Shown here piece by piece: positions 19,722 through 28,442 of a stretch of DNA of 64,000 bases. Within the stretch, counting starts at the first letter, position 1. Each line of letters begins with the position of its first letter. The translations under genes and the position numbers were made by a program. Below the pieces are notes generated by a model, which worked only from the letters and a program-made list of their open reading frames with translations, searched no databases and was not told the DNA's origin. The stretch comes from Pseudomonadota bacterium (GTDB lineage: Bacteria; Desulfobacterota; Desulfarculia; Desulfarculales; Desulfarculaceae): positions 1 through 64,000 of the forward strand of contig JAHIQI010000053.1 in assembly GCA_018902755.1 (NCBI GenBank), read 5' to 3'.

Positions 19722-20471
19722 GTGGCCAGAAGTAAAGCGCATCAACGGGGCGGCGAGGCCCCCCTGCCCGCCTATTACCGGCTCCAGATGGAGTTGCTCC
19801 GGGGCATCGAGAACGGCCGCTGGGCTCCGGGCGAGGCCATACCGCCCGAGCGCAAGATAGCCGAGGACTTCGGGGTGAGCCTGGGCACGGTGAACCGGGC
19901 CTTGGCCAACCTGGTCAACGACGGCTATCTCAAGCGCATCCAGGGCAAGGGCACCTTCGTGGCCGGCACCACCATCCCCCTGGAGAGCGTGCGCTACACC
20001 CGGCTGCGCCGGGACTTCAGCGACCCGGACCCCCGCTTCAAGATCAAGGTGCTCAGCCTGGAGGAGGCCCCCGGCTTCCAACCGGCCAACCGCCTGCTAA
20101 AGATGCGCGGCGCGGGCAAGCTGTGGAAGGTCCGGCGGCTGTTCGTCAACCGCAAGGGCCCGCTCATGTACTACGTCTCCTACCTGCCGCAGCGCCTGTT
20201 CAAGGACCTGGACAAGATAATCGGCCCCCTTATGGAAAAAATGACCCTCTACGAGGGCATAGAGAAGAAATACGGACTTCCGACCATTTTCAACCAGGAG
20301 CTTTTCAGCGCGGTGGCCGCCGATCAGGAGGTCGCCGACCTGCTTCAGGCCGAGGTCGGTATGCCGGTCCTCAAGATCGAGATGCTTTCCTTCACCTACA
20401 AGGAAAAACCATACGAATACCGGATCAGCTACTGCATCACCGACGACACCAAGATGTTCCGGGAGATGTAG
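19722..20471 (+). CDS. GntR-family transcriptional regulator (HutC/UTRA type)
   Basis: A 249-residue regulator. The N-terminal winged helix-turn-helix includes GIENGRWAPGEAIPPERKIA and SLGTVNRALANLVNDGYL, ending in RIQGKGTFV. The C-terminal UTRA-like ligand domain (about 95-245) binds the effector. The GTG start at 19722 has GGGAG 9 nt upstream; the ATG at 19713 sits directly on that site and is less likely. It is the first gene of a run with a flavoprotein, an Fe-S oxidoreductase and TctCBA, so it most likely senses the organic acid that these handle. The AT-rich 19530-19610 upstream probably holds its promoter, but no boxes are clear. Confidence 0.88.
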   Translation: MARSKAHQRGGEAPLPAYYRLQMELLRGIENGRWAPGEAIPPERKIAEDFGVSLGTVNRALANLVNDGYLKRIQGKGTFVAGTTIPLESVRYTRLRRDFSDPDPRFKIKVLSLEEAPGFQPANRLLKMRGAGKLWKVRRLFVNRKGPLMYYVSYLPQRLFKDLDKIIGPLMEKMTLYEGIEKKYGLPTIFNQELFSAVAADQEVADLLQAEVGMPVLKIEMLSFTYKEKPYEYRISYCITDDTKMFREM

Positions 20472-20500
20472 GGCGGGCCGGTCAGTTTTCGGGAGAAGAA

Positions 20501-22162
20501 ATGGCTTACGACTATCCAGTAATCAACGCCGACGTGGTGGTGGTGGGAGGCGGCAGCGCCGGAGTAATGGCCGGTATCCGGGCCAAGGAAGTGGCTCCGG
20601 ATCAGGAGGTGATCGTCCTGGAAAAGGGCGACGCCAAATATTCCGGCTGTATCGCCCGGGGCATGGACGCGCTCAACATCGTGGCCGTGCCCGGCGTGGC
20701 CTCGCCGGAGCTGTATGTGGAGTCCAACCGCATCGCCTGCGAAGGCATCATGGACGAGCCGGTTAACTACCGCATGGCCGAGCGCTCCTGGCCGCTGATG
20801 AAAAAGCTCATCGACTGGGGCGTGTGCTTCCCCACCGACGACAAGGATCAGTACGAGATTCTCCAGGTGCATCCCAAGGGCCGCTTCTGCGTAACCATGA
20901 AGGAGCCGGAGCTCAAGTCCATCCTGCACCAGCGCCTGGTCAACGGCGGGGCCAAGGTGTTCAACCGCACCATGGCCGCCGAGATCCTGGTGGAGGACGG
21001 CCGCGTGGCCGGGGTCATCGCCATGAACGTGCGCACCGGCGAGGTGATGGTGATCCGCGCCCCCAGCGTGATTTTGAGCGCCGGGGGCACCGCCCGCTTC
21101 GGCCTGCCGGCCAACGGCAACCTCTACGGGGTATACGACTTTCCGGGCAACACCGGCGACGGCTACTGCCTGGCCTACCGGGCCGGAGCCGAGCTGAGCG
21201 GCCTGGAGTACACCCTGTATTACTACATCACCAAGGACATCAACGCCCCGCTGCTCTACATCACCCTGACCCGCGGGGCCCATCTGCTAAACGCCTTTGA
21301 TCAGCGCCGCGACAAGGAGCACCCCTCCATAAAGAGCATGTGCATGGAGGACTTCTTCGACCGTTCGGGCCCCCTGCGCATCCGCATGGACCACCTGCCC
21401 GAGGAGAAGATCAAGGAGATCGAGGATATCCTGTTCACCACCGAGCGCCCGGCCTGCGAGCGCTTCCACGCCGGGCGCGACAACGACTTCCGCACCGGCG
21501 AGATCGAGCTGTGGCCCACCGAGGTCTATCTCTGCGGCGGCCACGGCATGACCGGGGTGCGCATCAACGAGCGCGGCGAGAGCAGCCTGCCCGGCCTCTA
21601 CGCGGCGGGCGACACCTCCCTGTGCGCCCGGGGCCACCTCTCCGGGGCCTTCGTCTACGGCGAGATCTGCGCCGAGAGCGGCAGCGAGTTCGCCCGTGAG
21701 CACGGCCTGACCGAGTTCAACCCCGACAAGGTGGAGGCCTTCCTGGCCCGGCGGGAAAAGCGCCTGGCCCAGGGCAAGAACCCCATCGCGGTGGAAGAGT
21801 TCGAGTTCAAGGTGCGGCGCATCATCACCGACTACCTCACTCCGCCCAAGAACGAGTATAAGCTCAAGCGGGTGCTGTGGTGGATGGACCGCTTCCGGCG
21901 TGAGTTGGACGAGATGGTCTACGTCAAGGACATGCACGACCTGTTCAAGACCTACGAGGTGGCCAACATCATCCAGTGCGCCACAATGTGCGCCACCGCC
22001 TCTCTGGAGCGCACCGAGAGCCGCTGGCTGCCTTGGCACTACCGCACCGACTTCCCGGAAAAGAACGACGCCCAATGGCTCAAGCACATCGTGGTCAGCA
22101 AGGGCGAGGGTCACGGCGAGGTCAAGATTCAGCACAAAGACATCGTGAAGATGCCGGCCTAG
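20501..22162 (+). CDS. FAD-dependent fumarate reductase/succinate dehydrogenase-type flavoprotein
   Basis: A 553-residue flavoprotein of the fumarate reductase / AprA / aspartate oxidase group. The FAD site is at the N-terminus (ADVVVVGGGSAGVMAGIRA, about 10-28), and a second FAD segment lies near 375 (LPGLYAAGDTSLCARGHLSG). An AprA-like helical C-terminus (about 420-553) follows. It would remove or add two hydrogens on a carboxylic acid. No signal peptide is seen, so it is cytoplasmic. The start at 20501 follows GGGAGAAGAA. It lies 29 nt after the GntR gene and 10 nt before the Fe-S/GltD-like gene, which is the likely electron partner. The genetic setting recalls tricarballylate dehydrogenase loci (tcuA with a regulator and transporter), but the substrate is unknown. 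Confidence 0.82.
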   Translation: MAYDYPVINADVVVVGGGSAGVMAGIRAKEVAPDQEVIVLEKGDAKYSGCIARGMDALNIVAVPGVASPELYVESNRIACEGIMDEPVNYRMAERSWPLMKKLIDWGVCFPTDDKDQYEILQVHPKGRFCVTMKEPELKSILHQRLVNGGAKVFNRTMAAEILVEDGRVAGVIAMNVRTGEVMVIRAPSVILSAGGTARFGLPANGNLYGVYDFPGNTGDGYCLAYRAGAELSGLEYTLYYYITKDINAPLLYITLTRGAHLLNAFDQRRDKEHPSIKSMCMEDFFDRSGPLRIRMDHLPEEKIKEIEDILFTTERPACERFHAGRDNDFRTGEIELWPTEVYLCGGHGMTGVRINERGESSLPGLYAAGDTSLCARGHLSGAFVYGEICAESGSEFAREHGLTEFNPDKVEAFLARREKRLAQGKNPIAVEEFEFKVRRIITDYLTPPKNEYKLKRVLWWMDRFRRELDEMVYVKDMHDLFKTYEVANIIQCATMCATASLERTESRWLPWHYRTDFPEKNDAQWLKHIVVSKGEGHGEVKIQHKDIVKMPA

Positions 22163-22172
22163 GGAGATAATC

Positions 22173-23756
22173 ATGCGTATCAATCTACTCGAGGCCCTTT
22201 CGGACAACATCAAGGTCAACAAGGACAAGTGCACCGCCTGCGGGGTGTGCGTGGACACCTGCATCCTGGACAACCTGCGCCTGAAATTGGCCCCCTGCCG
22301 CCAGGCCTGTCCCCTGGGGGTCAACTGCCAGGGCTACGTCCAGCTCATCCTGCGCGGCGAGGACCAGGCCGGCCTGGAGATGGTGGAGCGCAAGCTTCCC
22401 TTCCCCGGCATCCTGGGCCGCCTGTGCTCCGCCCAGTGCGAGACTAACTGCCAGCGCAAGAAAGAGACCGGCGAGGCGGTGGCCATCCGGGCCCTCAAGC
22501 GCTACCTGAGCGACGCGGCCGCTCCTTCCCTGCCGGAAAAGGCCCCGGACAGCGGCAAAAACATCGCCGTGGTGGGCTCAGGCCCGGCGGGCATGCTGGC
22601 CGCCTGGGACCTGCTGGCGCAGGGCCACGCGGTTACGGTCTACGACTCCGAGCCCGAGCCCGGCGGCATGCTGCGCTGGGCCGTGCCCGCCTACCGCCTG
22701 CCCTCCGAGGTGCTGAGCGCCGAGTGGGGCAAGCTGAAGTCCCTGGGCGCGCGCTTCCAAGGCGAAACCTCCCTTGGCCGCGACCTTACCCTGGAAGAGC
22801 TGAGCAACGACTACGACGCGGTGGTGCTGGCCCTGGGCTGTCCCAGGCCCAAGCGCCTTGGCATCGAGGGCGAGGACGCCAAGGGCGTCAGCCACGCCCT
22901 GGAGCTGCTCAAGGCGGCGCGCACCGACACCCCTCCCAGCCTGAGCGGCCGGGTGGTGGTGGTCGGCGGCGGCGAGGTGGCCCTGGACACGGCCCAGACC
23001 GCCCTTCGCCTGGGCGCCAAAGAGGTCACCGTGGTCAGCCTGGAGGACCGCCAGGGCATGCCCGCCTCTGTCGAGGCAGTGGCCCTGGCCGAGGCCGAGG
23101 GCGTGGTGTTGGACGGCTCCTGGGGCCCCTCCCGCATCCTGAGCAAGGACGGCGCGGTGAGCGGCCTGGAGCTAAAGCGCTGCCTGGGCGTATTGGACGA
23201 GCAGGGCAACTTCGCCCCCAGCTTCGACGAATGCTCTCTCAAGACCCTGGAGGCCGACGCGGTGATCGTGGCCATCGGCCAGGAGCGCGACGACTCCCTG
23301 CCCGGCGGCCCCGGCTCCTGCGACCCGCTGACCCTGCAAGCCCCGGCGGCCAACGTGTTCCTGGCGGGTGACGTCACAAGCGGCCCCAGCACCATCGTCC
23401 AGGCCATGGCCTCCGGCCGCCGGGCCGCCGAGAGCGCCCACCGCCTAGTCACCGGCCAGCACCTCACCTACGGCCGGGCTTACCCCGGGCCGGTGGAGAC
23501 CGAATACGAGATCGACATTAGCCGGGGCTCCGACGCGGCGCGGGTGGATGCTCCCCTGCACCGCCTTAGCGGCGCGGGCGACTTCTCCGAGGTGGAGCAA
23601 TGCCTGAGCGCCGAGCAGGCCAAGACCGAGGCGGGCCGCTGCTATAGCTGCGGAGCCCCCTTCGGCAAGTTCCGCACCTGCTGGTTCTGCCTGCCCTGCG
23701 AAGTGGAATGCCCCCAGGAGGCCCTGTGGGTGGACATCCCCTATTTGCTTCGTTAA
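22173..23756 (+). CDS. Fe-S/FAD oxidoreductase, GltD-like, with terminal ferredoxin motifs
   Basis: A 527-residue protein. The N-terminus has a ferredoxin-like cluster motif (CTACGVCVDTC, about 20-30), then the GltD-type Fe-S domain (CRQACPLGVNCQGYV, LCSAQCETNCQRKK). A dinucleotide-binding unit follows with FAD site IAVVGSGPAGMLAA (about 130), NAD(P) site VVVVGGGEVALDTAQ (about 268) and closing motif NVFLAGDVTSGPSTIVQAMA (about 397). The C-terminus adds CYSCGAPFGKFRTCWFC and CEVECP, probably another cluster. It likely moves electrons between the flavoprotein before it and NAD(P)H or ferredoxin. This pairing of a GltD-like reductase with a fumarate-reductase-type flavoprotein is the operon's core. 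Confidence 0.82.
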   Translation: MRINLLEALSDNIKVNKDKCTACGVCVDTCILDNLRLKLAPCRQACPLGVNCQGYVQLILRGEDQAGLEMVERKLPFPGILGRLCSAQCETNCQRKKETGEAVAIRALKRYLSDAAAPSLPEKAPDSGKNIAVVGSGPAGMLAAWDLLAQGHAVTVYDSEPEPGGMLRWAVPAYRLPSEVLSAEWGKLKSLGARFQGETSLGRDLTLEELSNDYDAVVLALGCPRPKRLGIEGEDAKGVSHALELLKAARTDTPPSLSGRVVVVGGGEVALDTAQTALRLGAKEVTVVSLEDRQGMPASVEAVALAEAEGVVLDGSWGPSRILSKDGAVSGLELKRCLGVLDEQGNFAPSFDECSLKTLEADAVIVAIGQERDDSLPGGPGSCDPLTLQAPAANVFLAGDVTSGPSTIVQAMASGRRAAESAHRLVTGQHLTYGRAYPGPVETEYEIDISRGSDAARVDAPLHRLSGAGDFSEVEQCLSAEQAKTEAGRCYSCGAPFGKFRTCWFCLPCEVECPQEALWVDIPYLLR

Positions 23757-23766
23757 CGAACCTAAA

Positions 23767-23785
23767 CCTTTGATTCGATCAAAGG
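23767..23785 (+). promoter_or_regulatory. Perfect inverted repeat before tctC
   Basis: CCTTTGAT-TCG-ATCAAAGG lies 28 nt before the tctC start, between it and the preceding oxidoreductase gene. No T tract follows, so it is more likely an operator (perhaps for the GntR regulator) or an mRNA-processing hairpin than a terminator. Confidence 0.45.
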
Positions 23786-23813
23786 CAATTAAACGTACTG
23801 GGAGGTAAAGAGA

Positions 23814-24779
23814 ATGAAAAAGTTGATGGCGGTTTTGACCTGCTGTCTGGCCTTGGCCCTAGTGGCCGTGCCGGCGCTGGCCAAGGACTATCCCACGAAG
23901 CCCATAACGGCCTACATTCCCTTGTCGGCCGGCGGAACCACCGACGTGTTCGTGCGCACCATCGCGCCCTACATGGAAAAATACCTTGGCAAGCCCCTGA
24001 TCCTGGTGAACAAGCCCGGCTCCGGCGGCGCGGTGGCCATCTCCACCCTGTCCAAGGCCAAGCCCGACGGCTACACCTTCTCCTGGGCCAACCTGCCCAC
24101 CCTGGTGACCATTCCCCAGATGCGCAAGCTGACCTACGACCCCAAGGAACTGGTCTACATCGCCTCGCCCATGCACTATGACTACATCCTTTACGTGAAG
24201 AAGGACTCGCCCTACAACAGCCTCAAGGAGTTGATCGACTTCGCCCGCAAGAATCCGGGCGCGGTGAGCTACGGCACCCCCGGCCTGGGCACCACCAACC
24301 ACTTGGGCGTGGCCTGGCTGGCCAATCACGAGAAGGTCAAGATGACCCCCATCCCCTTCAAGGGCAACCCCAAGTCCGTGGCCGCGGTCCTGGGTGGTCA
24401 CGTGGTGGCCTGCAACACCTCCACCACCGCCTCGGTGTCGGCCTTTAAGGGCGGCAAGCTCAAGGCCCTGGCCATCATGAGCTCCACCCGCATCCCCCTG
24501 ACCCCGGACACCAAGACCCTCAAGGAGATGGGCTACGACTTCGCCCAGTTCTCCTGCCTGGGCGCGGTGTTCCCCAAGGGCACTCCCGAGGCCATGCGCA
24601 AGAAGATCGAGGAGGCCATCAAGTACGCCCTGTCCCAGCCCGATGTCCAGAAGAAGGCCAAGGACGAGCTGTATATCAGCATCGACTTCCTGGACGGCAA
24701 GAAGTACCGGGAGCTTTGCGACCAGTACTGGGGCATCTGGGGCGGCGTCCTCAAAGAGGTCGGCCTGAAGAAGTTCTAA
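23814..24779 (+). CDS. tctC: Tripartite tricarboxylate transporter substrate-binding protein
   Basis: A 321-residue periplasmic binding protein. A clear signal peptide (MKKLMAVLTCCLALALVAV, cleavage after ALA) precedes the Bug/TctC fold with YPTKPITAYIPLSAGGTTD, KPGSGGAVAISTLSKAKPDG and GTPGLGTTNHLG. It captures a carboxylate in the periplasm and hands it to TctAB. GGGAGGTAAAGAGA before the ATG is a strong ribosome site. A 12-bp hairpin follows the stop, separating it from tctB. Confidence 0.93.
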   Translation: MKKLMAVLTCCLALALVAVPALAKDYPTKPITAYIPLSAGGTTDVFVRTIAPYMEKYLGKPLILVNKPGSGGAVAISTLSKAKPDGYTFSWANLPTLVTIPQMRKLTYDPKELVYIASPMHYDYILYVKKDSPYNSLKELIDFARKNPGAVSYGTPGLGTTNHLGVAWLANHEKVKMTPIPFKGNPKSVAAVLGGHVVACNTSTTASVSAFKGGKLKALAIMSSTRIPLTPDTKTLKEMGYDFAQFSCLGAVFPKGTPEAMRKKIEEAIKYALSQPDVQKKAKDELYISIDFLDGKKYRELCDQYWGIWGGVLKEVGLKKF

Positions 24780-24830
24780 GACATCGCGGGCGCCGCCGCG
24801 CCCCGATAGCTTTTTAATAAATCCGAAAAC

Positions 24831-24861
24831 GGCGGACCGGCCCATGTCAGGCCGGTCCGCC
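24831..24861 (+). repeat. Perfect 12-bp intercistronic hairpin between tctC and tctB
   Basis: GGCGGACCGGCC (24831-24842) and GGCCGGTCCGCC (24850-24861) pair fully around a 7-nt loop. No T run follows. Such hairpins behind a binding-protein gene commonly protect the upstream mRNA or cause partial termination, keeping binding protein above permease. Confidence 0.7.
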
Positions 24862-24875
24862 ATACGAGGGATCCC

Positions 24876-25358
24876 ATGAACGCGCGGTCAGAGCTGTCCA
24901 TAGCCACGGTGCTAATCGGCTTCAGCATGCTCAACTACTTCTATCTGATACCCACCCAAGTGGTGGCCGAAGGCTCCTCGCCCGTTTATCCCGCCCTTAT
25001 CAACACCATGCTGCTGTGCTTTTCCCTGGCCTACCTGGGCGAGGGCGTGCGCTCCTGGCGCAAACAACGCCAAGCCCAGAGCGAGGGGACGGGCGGCGGC
25101 AAGAAGCTCATGGTGCGGCCCCTGGCCATGTTGGTGGTCACCGGGGCGTGGGTGCTCAGCATGGAGCAACTGGGCTTCATCATCTCCACCTTTGCTTTCC
25201 TGATGATAGCCTCGCGCATCTTCGGCTCCAAGAGCTGGGGCAAGACCCTGATCCTCAGCGTGGCCATGCCCCTGATCATCTACTTTGTGTTCCGAGGGTT
25301 AAACGCCTTGTTGCCGGAGGGCCCGGCCGAGGAACTAATCAACCTGATTTTGGGCTGA
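24876..25358 (+). CDS. tctB: Tripartite tricarboxylate transporter small membrane subunit TctB
   Basis: A 160-residue membrane protein with four predicted helices: about 7-28, 35-55 (a helix ending LAYLGEGVRSW), 80-115 and 122-145. It has the usual TctB size and position between the binding protein and the large permease. It supports TctA in importing the carboxylate with sodium or protons. It ends 22 nt before tctA. Confidence 0.88.
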   Translation: MNARSELSIATVLIGFSMLNYFYLIPTQVVAEGSSPVYPALINTMLLCFSLAYLGEGVRSWRKQRQAQSEGTGGGKKLMVRPLAMLVVTGAWVLSMEQLGFIISTFAFLMIASRIFGSKSWGKTLILSVAMPLIIYFVFRGLNALLPEGPAEELINLILG

Positions 25359-25380
25359 GACGGACAGGCGGAGTTAAACC

Positions 25381-26934
25381 ATGGGCGATATCTTCAGTCA
25401 TCTTTGGGACGGGGCGATTTTTGCCCTATCTTTGTGGAACATCCTGGCCATCGTCATCGGCTACGCCATCGGCATAGTCGCCGGGGCCATCCCAGGAGTC
25501 ATGGCGGTCACCGCCATGGTGCTCATCTTGCCCTACACCTTCACCCTGGAGCCCTTGTTCGCCATCGCCCTGTTGATGGGCATCTACAAGGGCGGGGCCT
25601 ACGCGGGCTCCATCACCGCCACCCTGTTCAACATCCCCGGCACCCCCGAGGCGGCGGCCACGGCCCTGGACAGCTATCCCATGTTCAAGCAGGGCATGCA
25701 GAAGCGCTCCCTGGAGATAGCCCTGTGGGCCTCGGTGTTCGGGGGCACGGTAAGCAACTTCCTGCTGGTGTTCACCGCCCCGCCCCTGGCCGAGGTGGCC
25801 CTGCGCCTGGGCCCCTCGGAGATCGCCGCCCTGATCCTGTTCTCGCTCACCGCGGTTATCACCCTGCTGGGCGACAGCCGCATGGACATCTGGAAGGGCT
25901 TCATCTCCATCACCCTGGGCCTGATGCTGGCCACGGTGGGCCTGGACAACATGAGCGCCTCGCGCCGCTACGTCTTCGGCATCGAAGACCTGGACAACGG
26001 GGTGCCCTTCGTGCTGACCATCATCGCCCTGCTGGCCCTGTCCGAGGTGTTCATCCAGGCCGAAAAGGTCGGTGGCTTCACCCTGGGCAACGCAGCGGAA
26101 GCGGTATCAAAAATCATCCCCTACACCTGGAAGCAGCGCTGGCTGGACCTCAAAATCTGCCTCAAGGACCTGATCCGCTCCTCCCTGGTGGGTTCGCTGT
26201 TGGGCGCGCTGCCCGGCATCGGGGCCACCACCGCCGCCTTCGTGTGTTACGGCGAGGCGCGGCGCTCGGCCAAGAAGAACGCCCGTTTCGGCGACGGCGA
26301 CCCCCGGGGCATCGCCGCCCCGGAGGCGGGCAACAACGCGGTGGCCGCCTCCTCGCTGATCCCCCTGGTCACCCTGGGCATCCCCGGATCGGTGGCCGCG
26401 GCGGTGATGTACGGCGCGTTCATGATCCAGGGCATGATCCCCGGCCCCATGCTGATGATGGAGCACCCGGAGATCATCTACGGCCTGTTCGTGCTGCTCA
26501 TCGTCACCGACTTCCTGGGCGCCTTCGTGGTGGCCCTCCCCTTCATCTCGGTGGTGCAGAAGATATTCAAGAACCTGAACTACTCGCTGTTCTTCCCCGG
26601 CGTGGTGGTCTGCTGCGTGGTGGGTGTCTACGCCGAGGAGTTCAACGTATTCAACCTGCGCATCTTCCTGGCCCTGGGCTTCGTGGGCTACATCATGCGC
26701 AAGATGGGCATGTCCATCCCGCCCTTCATCCTGGCATTCATCCTGGGGCCCATCCTGGAGCGCAACACCCGCACCGCCCTGCTCCTAAGCGACGGCAGCC
26801 CCATGATCTTCGTGCAGAGCCCCATCACCCTGGGCCTGCTGATTTTGGCGGTGGCCGCCTTGGGCTGGTCCCTGTGGCGCAAGACCCGCGGCGGCAAGAG
26901 CGTTTTGGAAGTGCCCGAGGAGTTCAAGCACTAA
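25381..26934 (+). CDS. tctA: Tripartite tricarboxylate transporter large permease TctA
   Basis: A 517-residue permease with about 11-12 membrane helices. Family motifs are present: GAIPGVMAVTAMVLILPYTF, GGAYAGSITATLFNIPGTPE (about 75-95), GALPGIGATTAAFVCYGEA (about 278) and PEAGNNAVAASSLIPLVTLG. TctA carries the cation-coupled translocation of the carboxylate presented by TctC. It is the last gene of the operon; the glycine riboswitch begins 85 nt further on. Confidence 0.94.
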   Translation: MGDIFSHLWDGAIFALSLWNILAIVIGYAIGIVAGAIPGVMAVTAMVLILPYTFTLEPLFAIALLMGIYKGGAYAGSITATLFNIPGTPEAAATALDSYPMFKQGMQKRSLEIALWASVFGGTVSNFLLVFTAPPLAEVALRLGPSEIAALILFSLTAVITLLGDSRMDIWKGFISITLGLMLATVGLDNMSASRRYVFGIEDLDNGVPFVLTIIALLALSEVFIQAEKVGGFTLGNAAEAVSKIIPYTWKQRWLDLKICLKDLIRSSLVGSLLGALPGIGATTAAFVCYGEARRSAKKNARFGDGDPRGIAAPEAGNNAVAASSLIPLVTLGIPGSVAAAVMYGAFMIQGMIPGPMLMMEHPEIIYGLFVLLIVTDFLGAFVVALPFISVVQKIFKNLNYSLFFPGVVVCCVVGVYAEEFNVFNLRIFLALGFVGYIMRKMGMSIPPFILAFILGPILERNTRTALLLSDGSPMIFVQSPITLGLLILAVAALGWSLWRKTRGGKSVLEVPEEFKH

Positions 26935-27018
26935 GCCGGAGAAACGGGCCAAGGCAAAAGATTTGCGGTCTTCCTTGAGCCCGAAGGATGGTGTTATTCT
27001 GTAGCTGAAAAGAATCGA

Positions 27019-27202
27019 TCAGCGGGAGAGCGCCGCCGGGCCGACGAGGCCCGGGGCCGCCGAAGGTGCAAGGCCCAACAAAGGGCCGAAACTCTCAGGC
27101 AAAAGGACCGCTGAGCATACAACTCCTGGAGAGAGTCGGTATTACCGTCCGCCGAAGGAGCAAGCCCCAACGGGGCGAATCTCTCAGGCCCAGCAACAGG
27201 AG
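27019..27202 (+). promoter_or_regulatory. Tandem glycine riboswitch
   Basis: Two glycine aptamers in series. The first (about 27019-27114) begins AGCGGGAGAGCGCC and has CCGAAGGTGCAA, ACTCTCAGGCAAAAGGACCGCT. The second (about 27121-27202) begins CTCCTGGAGAGAG, followed by CCGCCGAAGGAGCAA and ATCTCTCAGGCCCAG. The conserved CCGAAGG-GCAA core and CTCTCAGGC segment appear in both. They lie directly before gcvT, so glycine binding turns on the cleavage operon. The ribosome site AGGAGGAA comes immediately after aptamer 2, suggesting control of translation start. Confidence 0.95.
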
Positions 27203-27248
27203 GAACCTCTAAATGGGCGCCCTTGGCGGCGAAGGAGGAACCTTCTGC

Positions 27249-28442
27249 ATGACGGCCCAAACTCCCATACATGACTGGCACGCCGGCCACGGCGGCAAGC
27301 TGGTGGACTTCGCCGGTTGGCGGCTGCCGGTGTCCTACGGCGATGGGGTCATCGCCGAGCACCTGGCCACCCGCAAACACGGCGGACTTTTCGACATCAG
27401 CCACATGGGCCGCTTTTCGGTGCGCGGCCCCCAGGCCCAGGCCTGGTTGGCCTCGATGCTCACCAACGACCCCGGCAAGCTGAGCCCCGGCCGGGCCCAG
27501 TACACCCTCATCTCCGACCAGGCGGGCCGCCCCCTGGACGATGCCTTCCTCTACCAGCAAAAGCCCGAGCAATATCTGCTGGTGGTCAACGCCTCCAATC
27601 ACGACAAGGATCTCCGGTGGCTGCAAGAGCACCTGGGCACCGGTGTGGAGCTTCAGGACCACAGCGCGCGCCTGGCCATGCTGGCGGTGCAGGGGCCGGA
27701 CAGCGAAAAGCTGCTGGCATCGCTGCTGGCCGAGCCTTTGCCCCCCGCCGGGCGCAACCACGGCGGCTTCAACCGTATGGGCGCAGTGGAGATGTACCTC
27801 TCGCGCACCGGCTACACCGGCGAGCCGCTGAGCTTTGAGCTGTTCCTGCCTTGGGAAGAGGCCGAGGCGGTGTGGGATAAGCTGGCCACGAGCGGCGCGC
27901 CCCTGGGGGTGGTGCCGGTGGGGCTGGGGGCGCGGGACACCCTGCGCCTGGAGGCGGGCCTGCCCTTGTACGGCCACGAGTACACCCCCGAGCGCCCCAT
28001 CATGGCCATGCCCACCGCCAAAATGGGCGTGGACCTGAATCCCGAGCGCGGCTATTTCCAGGGCCGCGCGGCCCTGGAAACCCAGGCCCAAGCCTTGGCC
28101 TCGGGCCAATACGGCGAGGTGCCCCGGCGGGTGTTCGCGGTGGCGGGCCTGGCCAAGGGCATGATGCGCGAGGGCTCCGAGGTGATGGCCGGCGGCAAGC
28201 CCCTGGGCGAGCTGACCAGCGGCACCATGATCCCGGCCTGGCAGTTCGCGGGCGATGCGCCCGGCCAGGAGCACTACAACCGGCCCCTGGGCTTGGCCCT
28301 GTTGGACAGCGGCACCCAGGTGGGGCAGGAAGTGGAAATTAACTACCGCAAGCGCGCCCTGCCCGGCAGGGTGGTGAAAAGCTTTACCCGGCCCAAGGGC
28401 CGGTACCTGGAACCGATCCAGTTCGATGGAGGTGCGAAGTGA
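27249..28442 (+). CDS. gcvT: Glycine cleavage system T protein (aminomethyltransferase)
   Basis: A 397-residue aminomethyltransferase that moves the methylene group from the H-protein lipoyl arm to tetrahydrofolate and releases ammonia. Family landmarks: TPIHDWHAGHGGKLVDFAGW (about 5-24), HGGLFDISHMGRFSVRG, a folate-site region RTGYTGEPLSFELF and GLGARDTLRLEAGLPLYGHE. The ATG at 27249 is chosen because its product starts like other GcvT proteins. An in-frame ATG at 27213 also has a strong AGGAGGAA site and would add 12 residues. The gene is directly behind the glycine riboswitch and overlaps gcvH. Confidence 0.95.
   Translation: MTAQTPIHDWHAGHGGKLVDFAGWRLPVSYGDGVIAEHLATRKHGGLFDISHMGRFSVRGPQAQAWLASMLTNDPGKLSPGRAQYTLISDQAGRPLDDAFLYQQKPEQYLLVVNASNHDKDLRWLQEHLGTGVELQDHSARLAMLAVQGPDSEKLLASLLAEPLPPAGRNHGGFNRMGAVEMYLSRTGYTGEPLSFELFLPWEEAEAVWDKLATSGAPLGVVPVGLGARDTLRLEAGLPLYGHEYTPERPIMAMPTAKMGVDLNPERGYFQGRAALETQAQALASGQYGEVPRRVFAVAGLAKGMMREGSEVMAGGKPLGELTSGTMIPAWQFAGDAPGQEHYNRPLGLALLDSGTQVGQEVEINYRKRALPGRVVKSFTRPKGRYLEPIQFDGGAK

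Noticed and set aside
25404..26978. 524-codon frame inside tctA
   Set aside because: Its product is rich in H, R, P and G without motifs, while the overlapping frame is a clear TctA.
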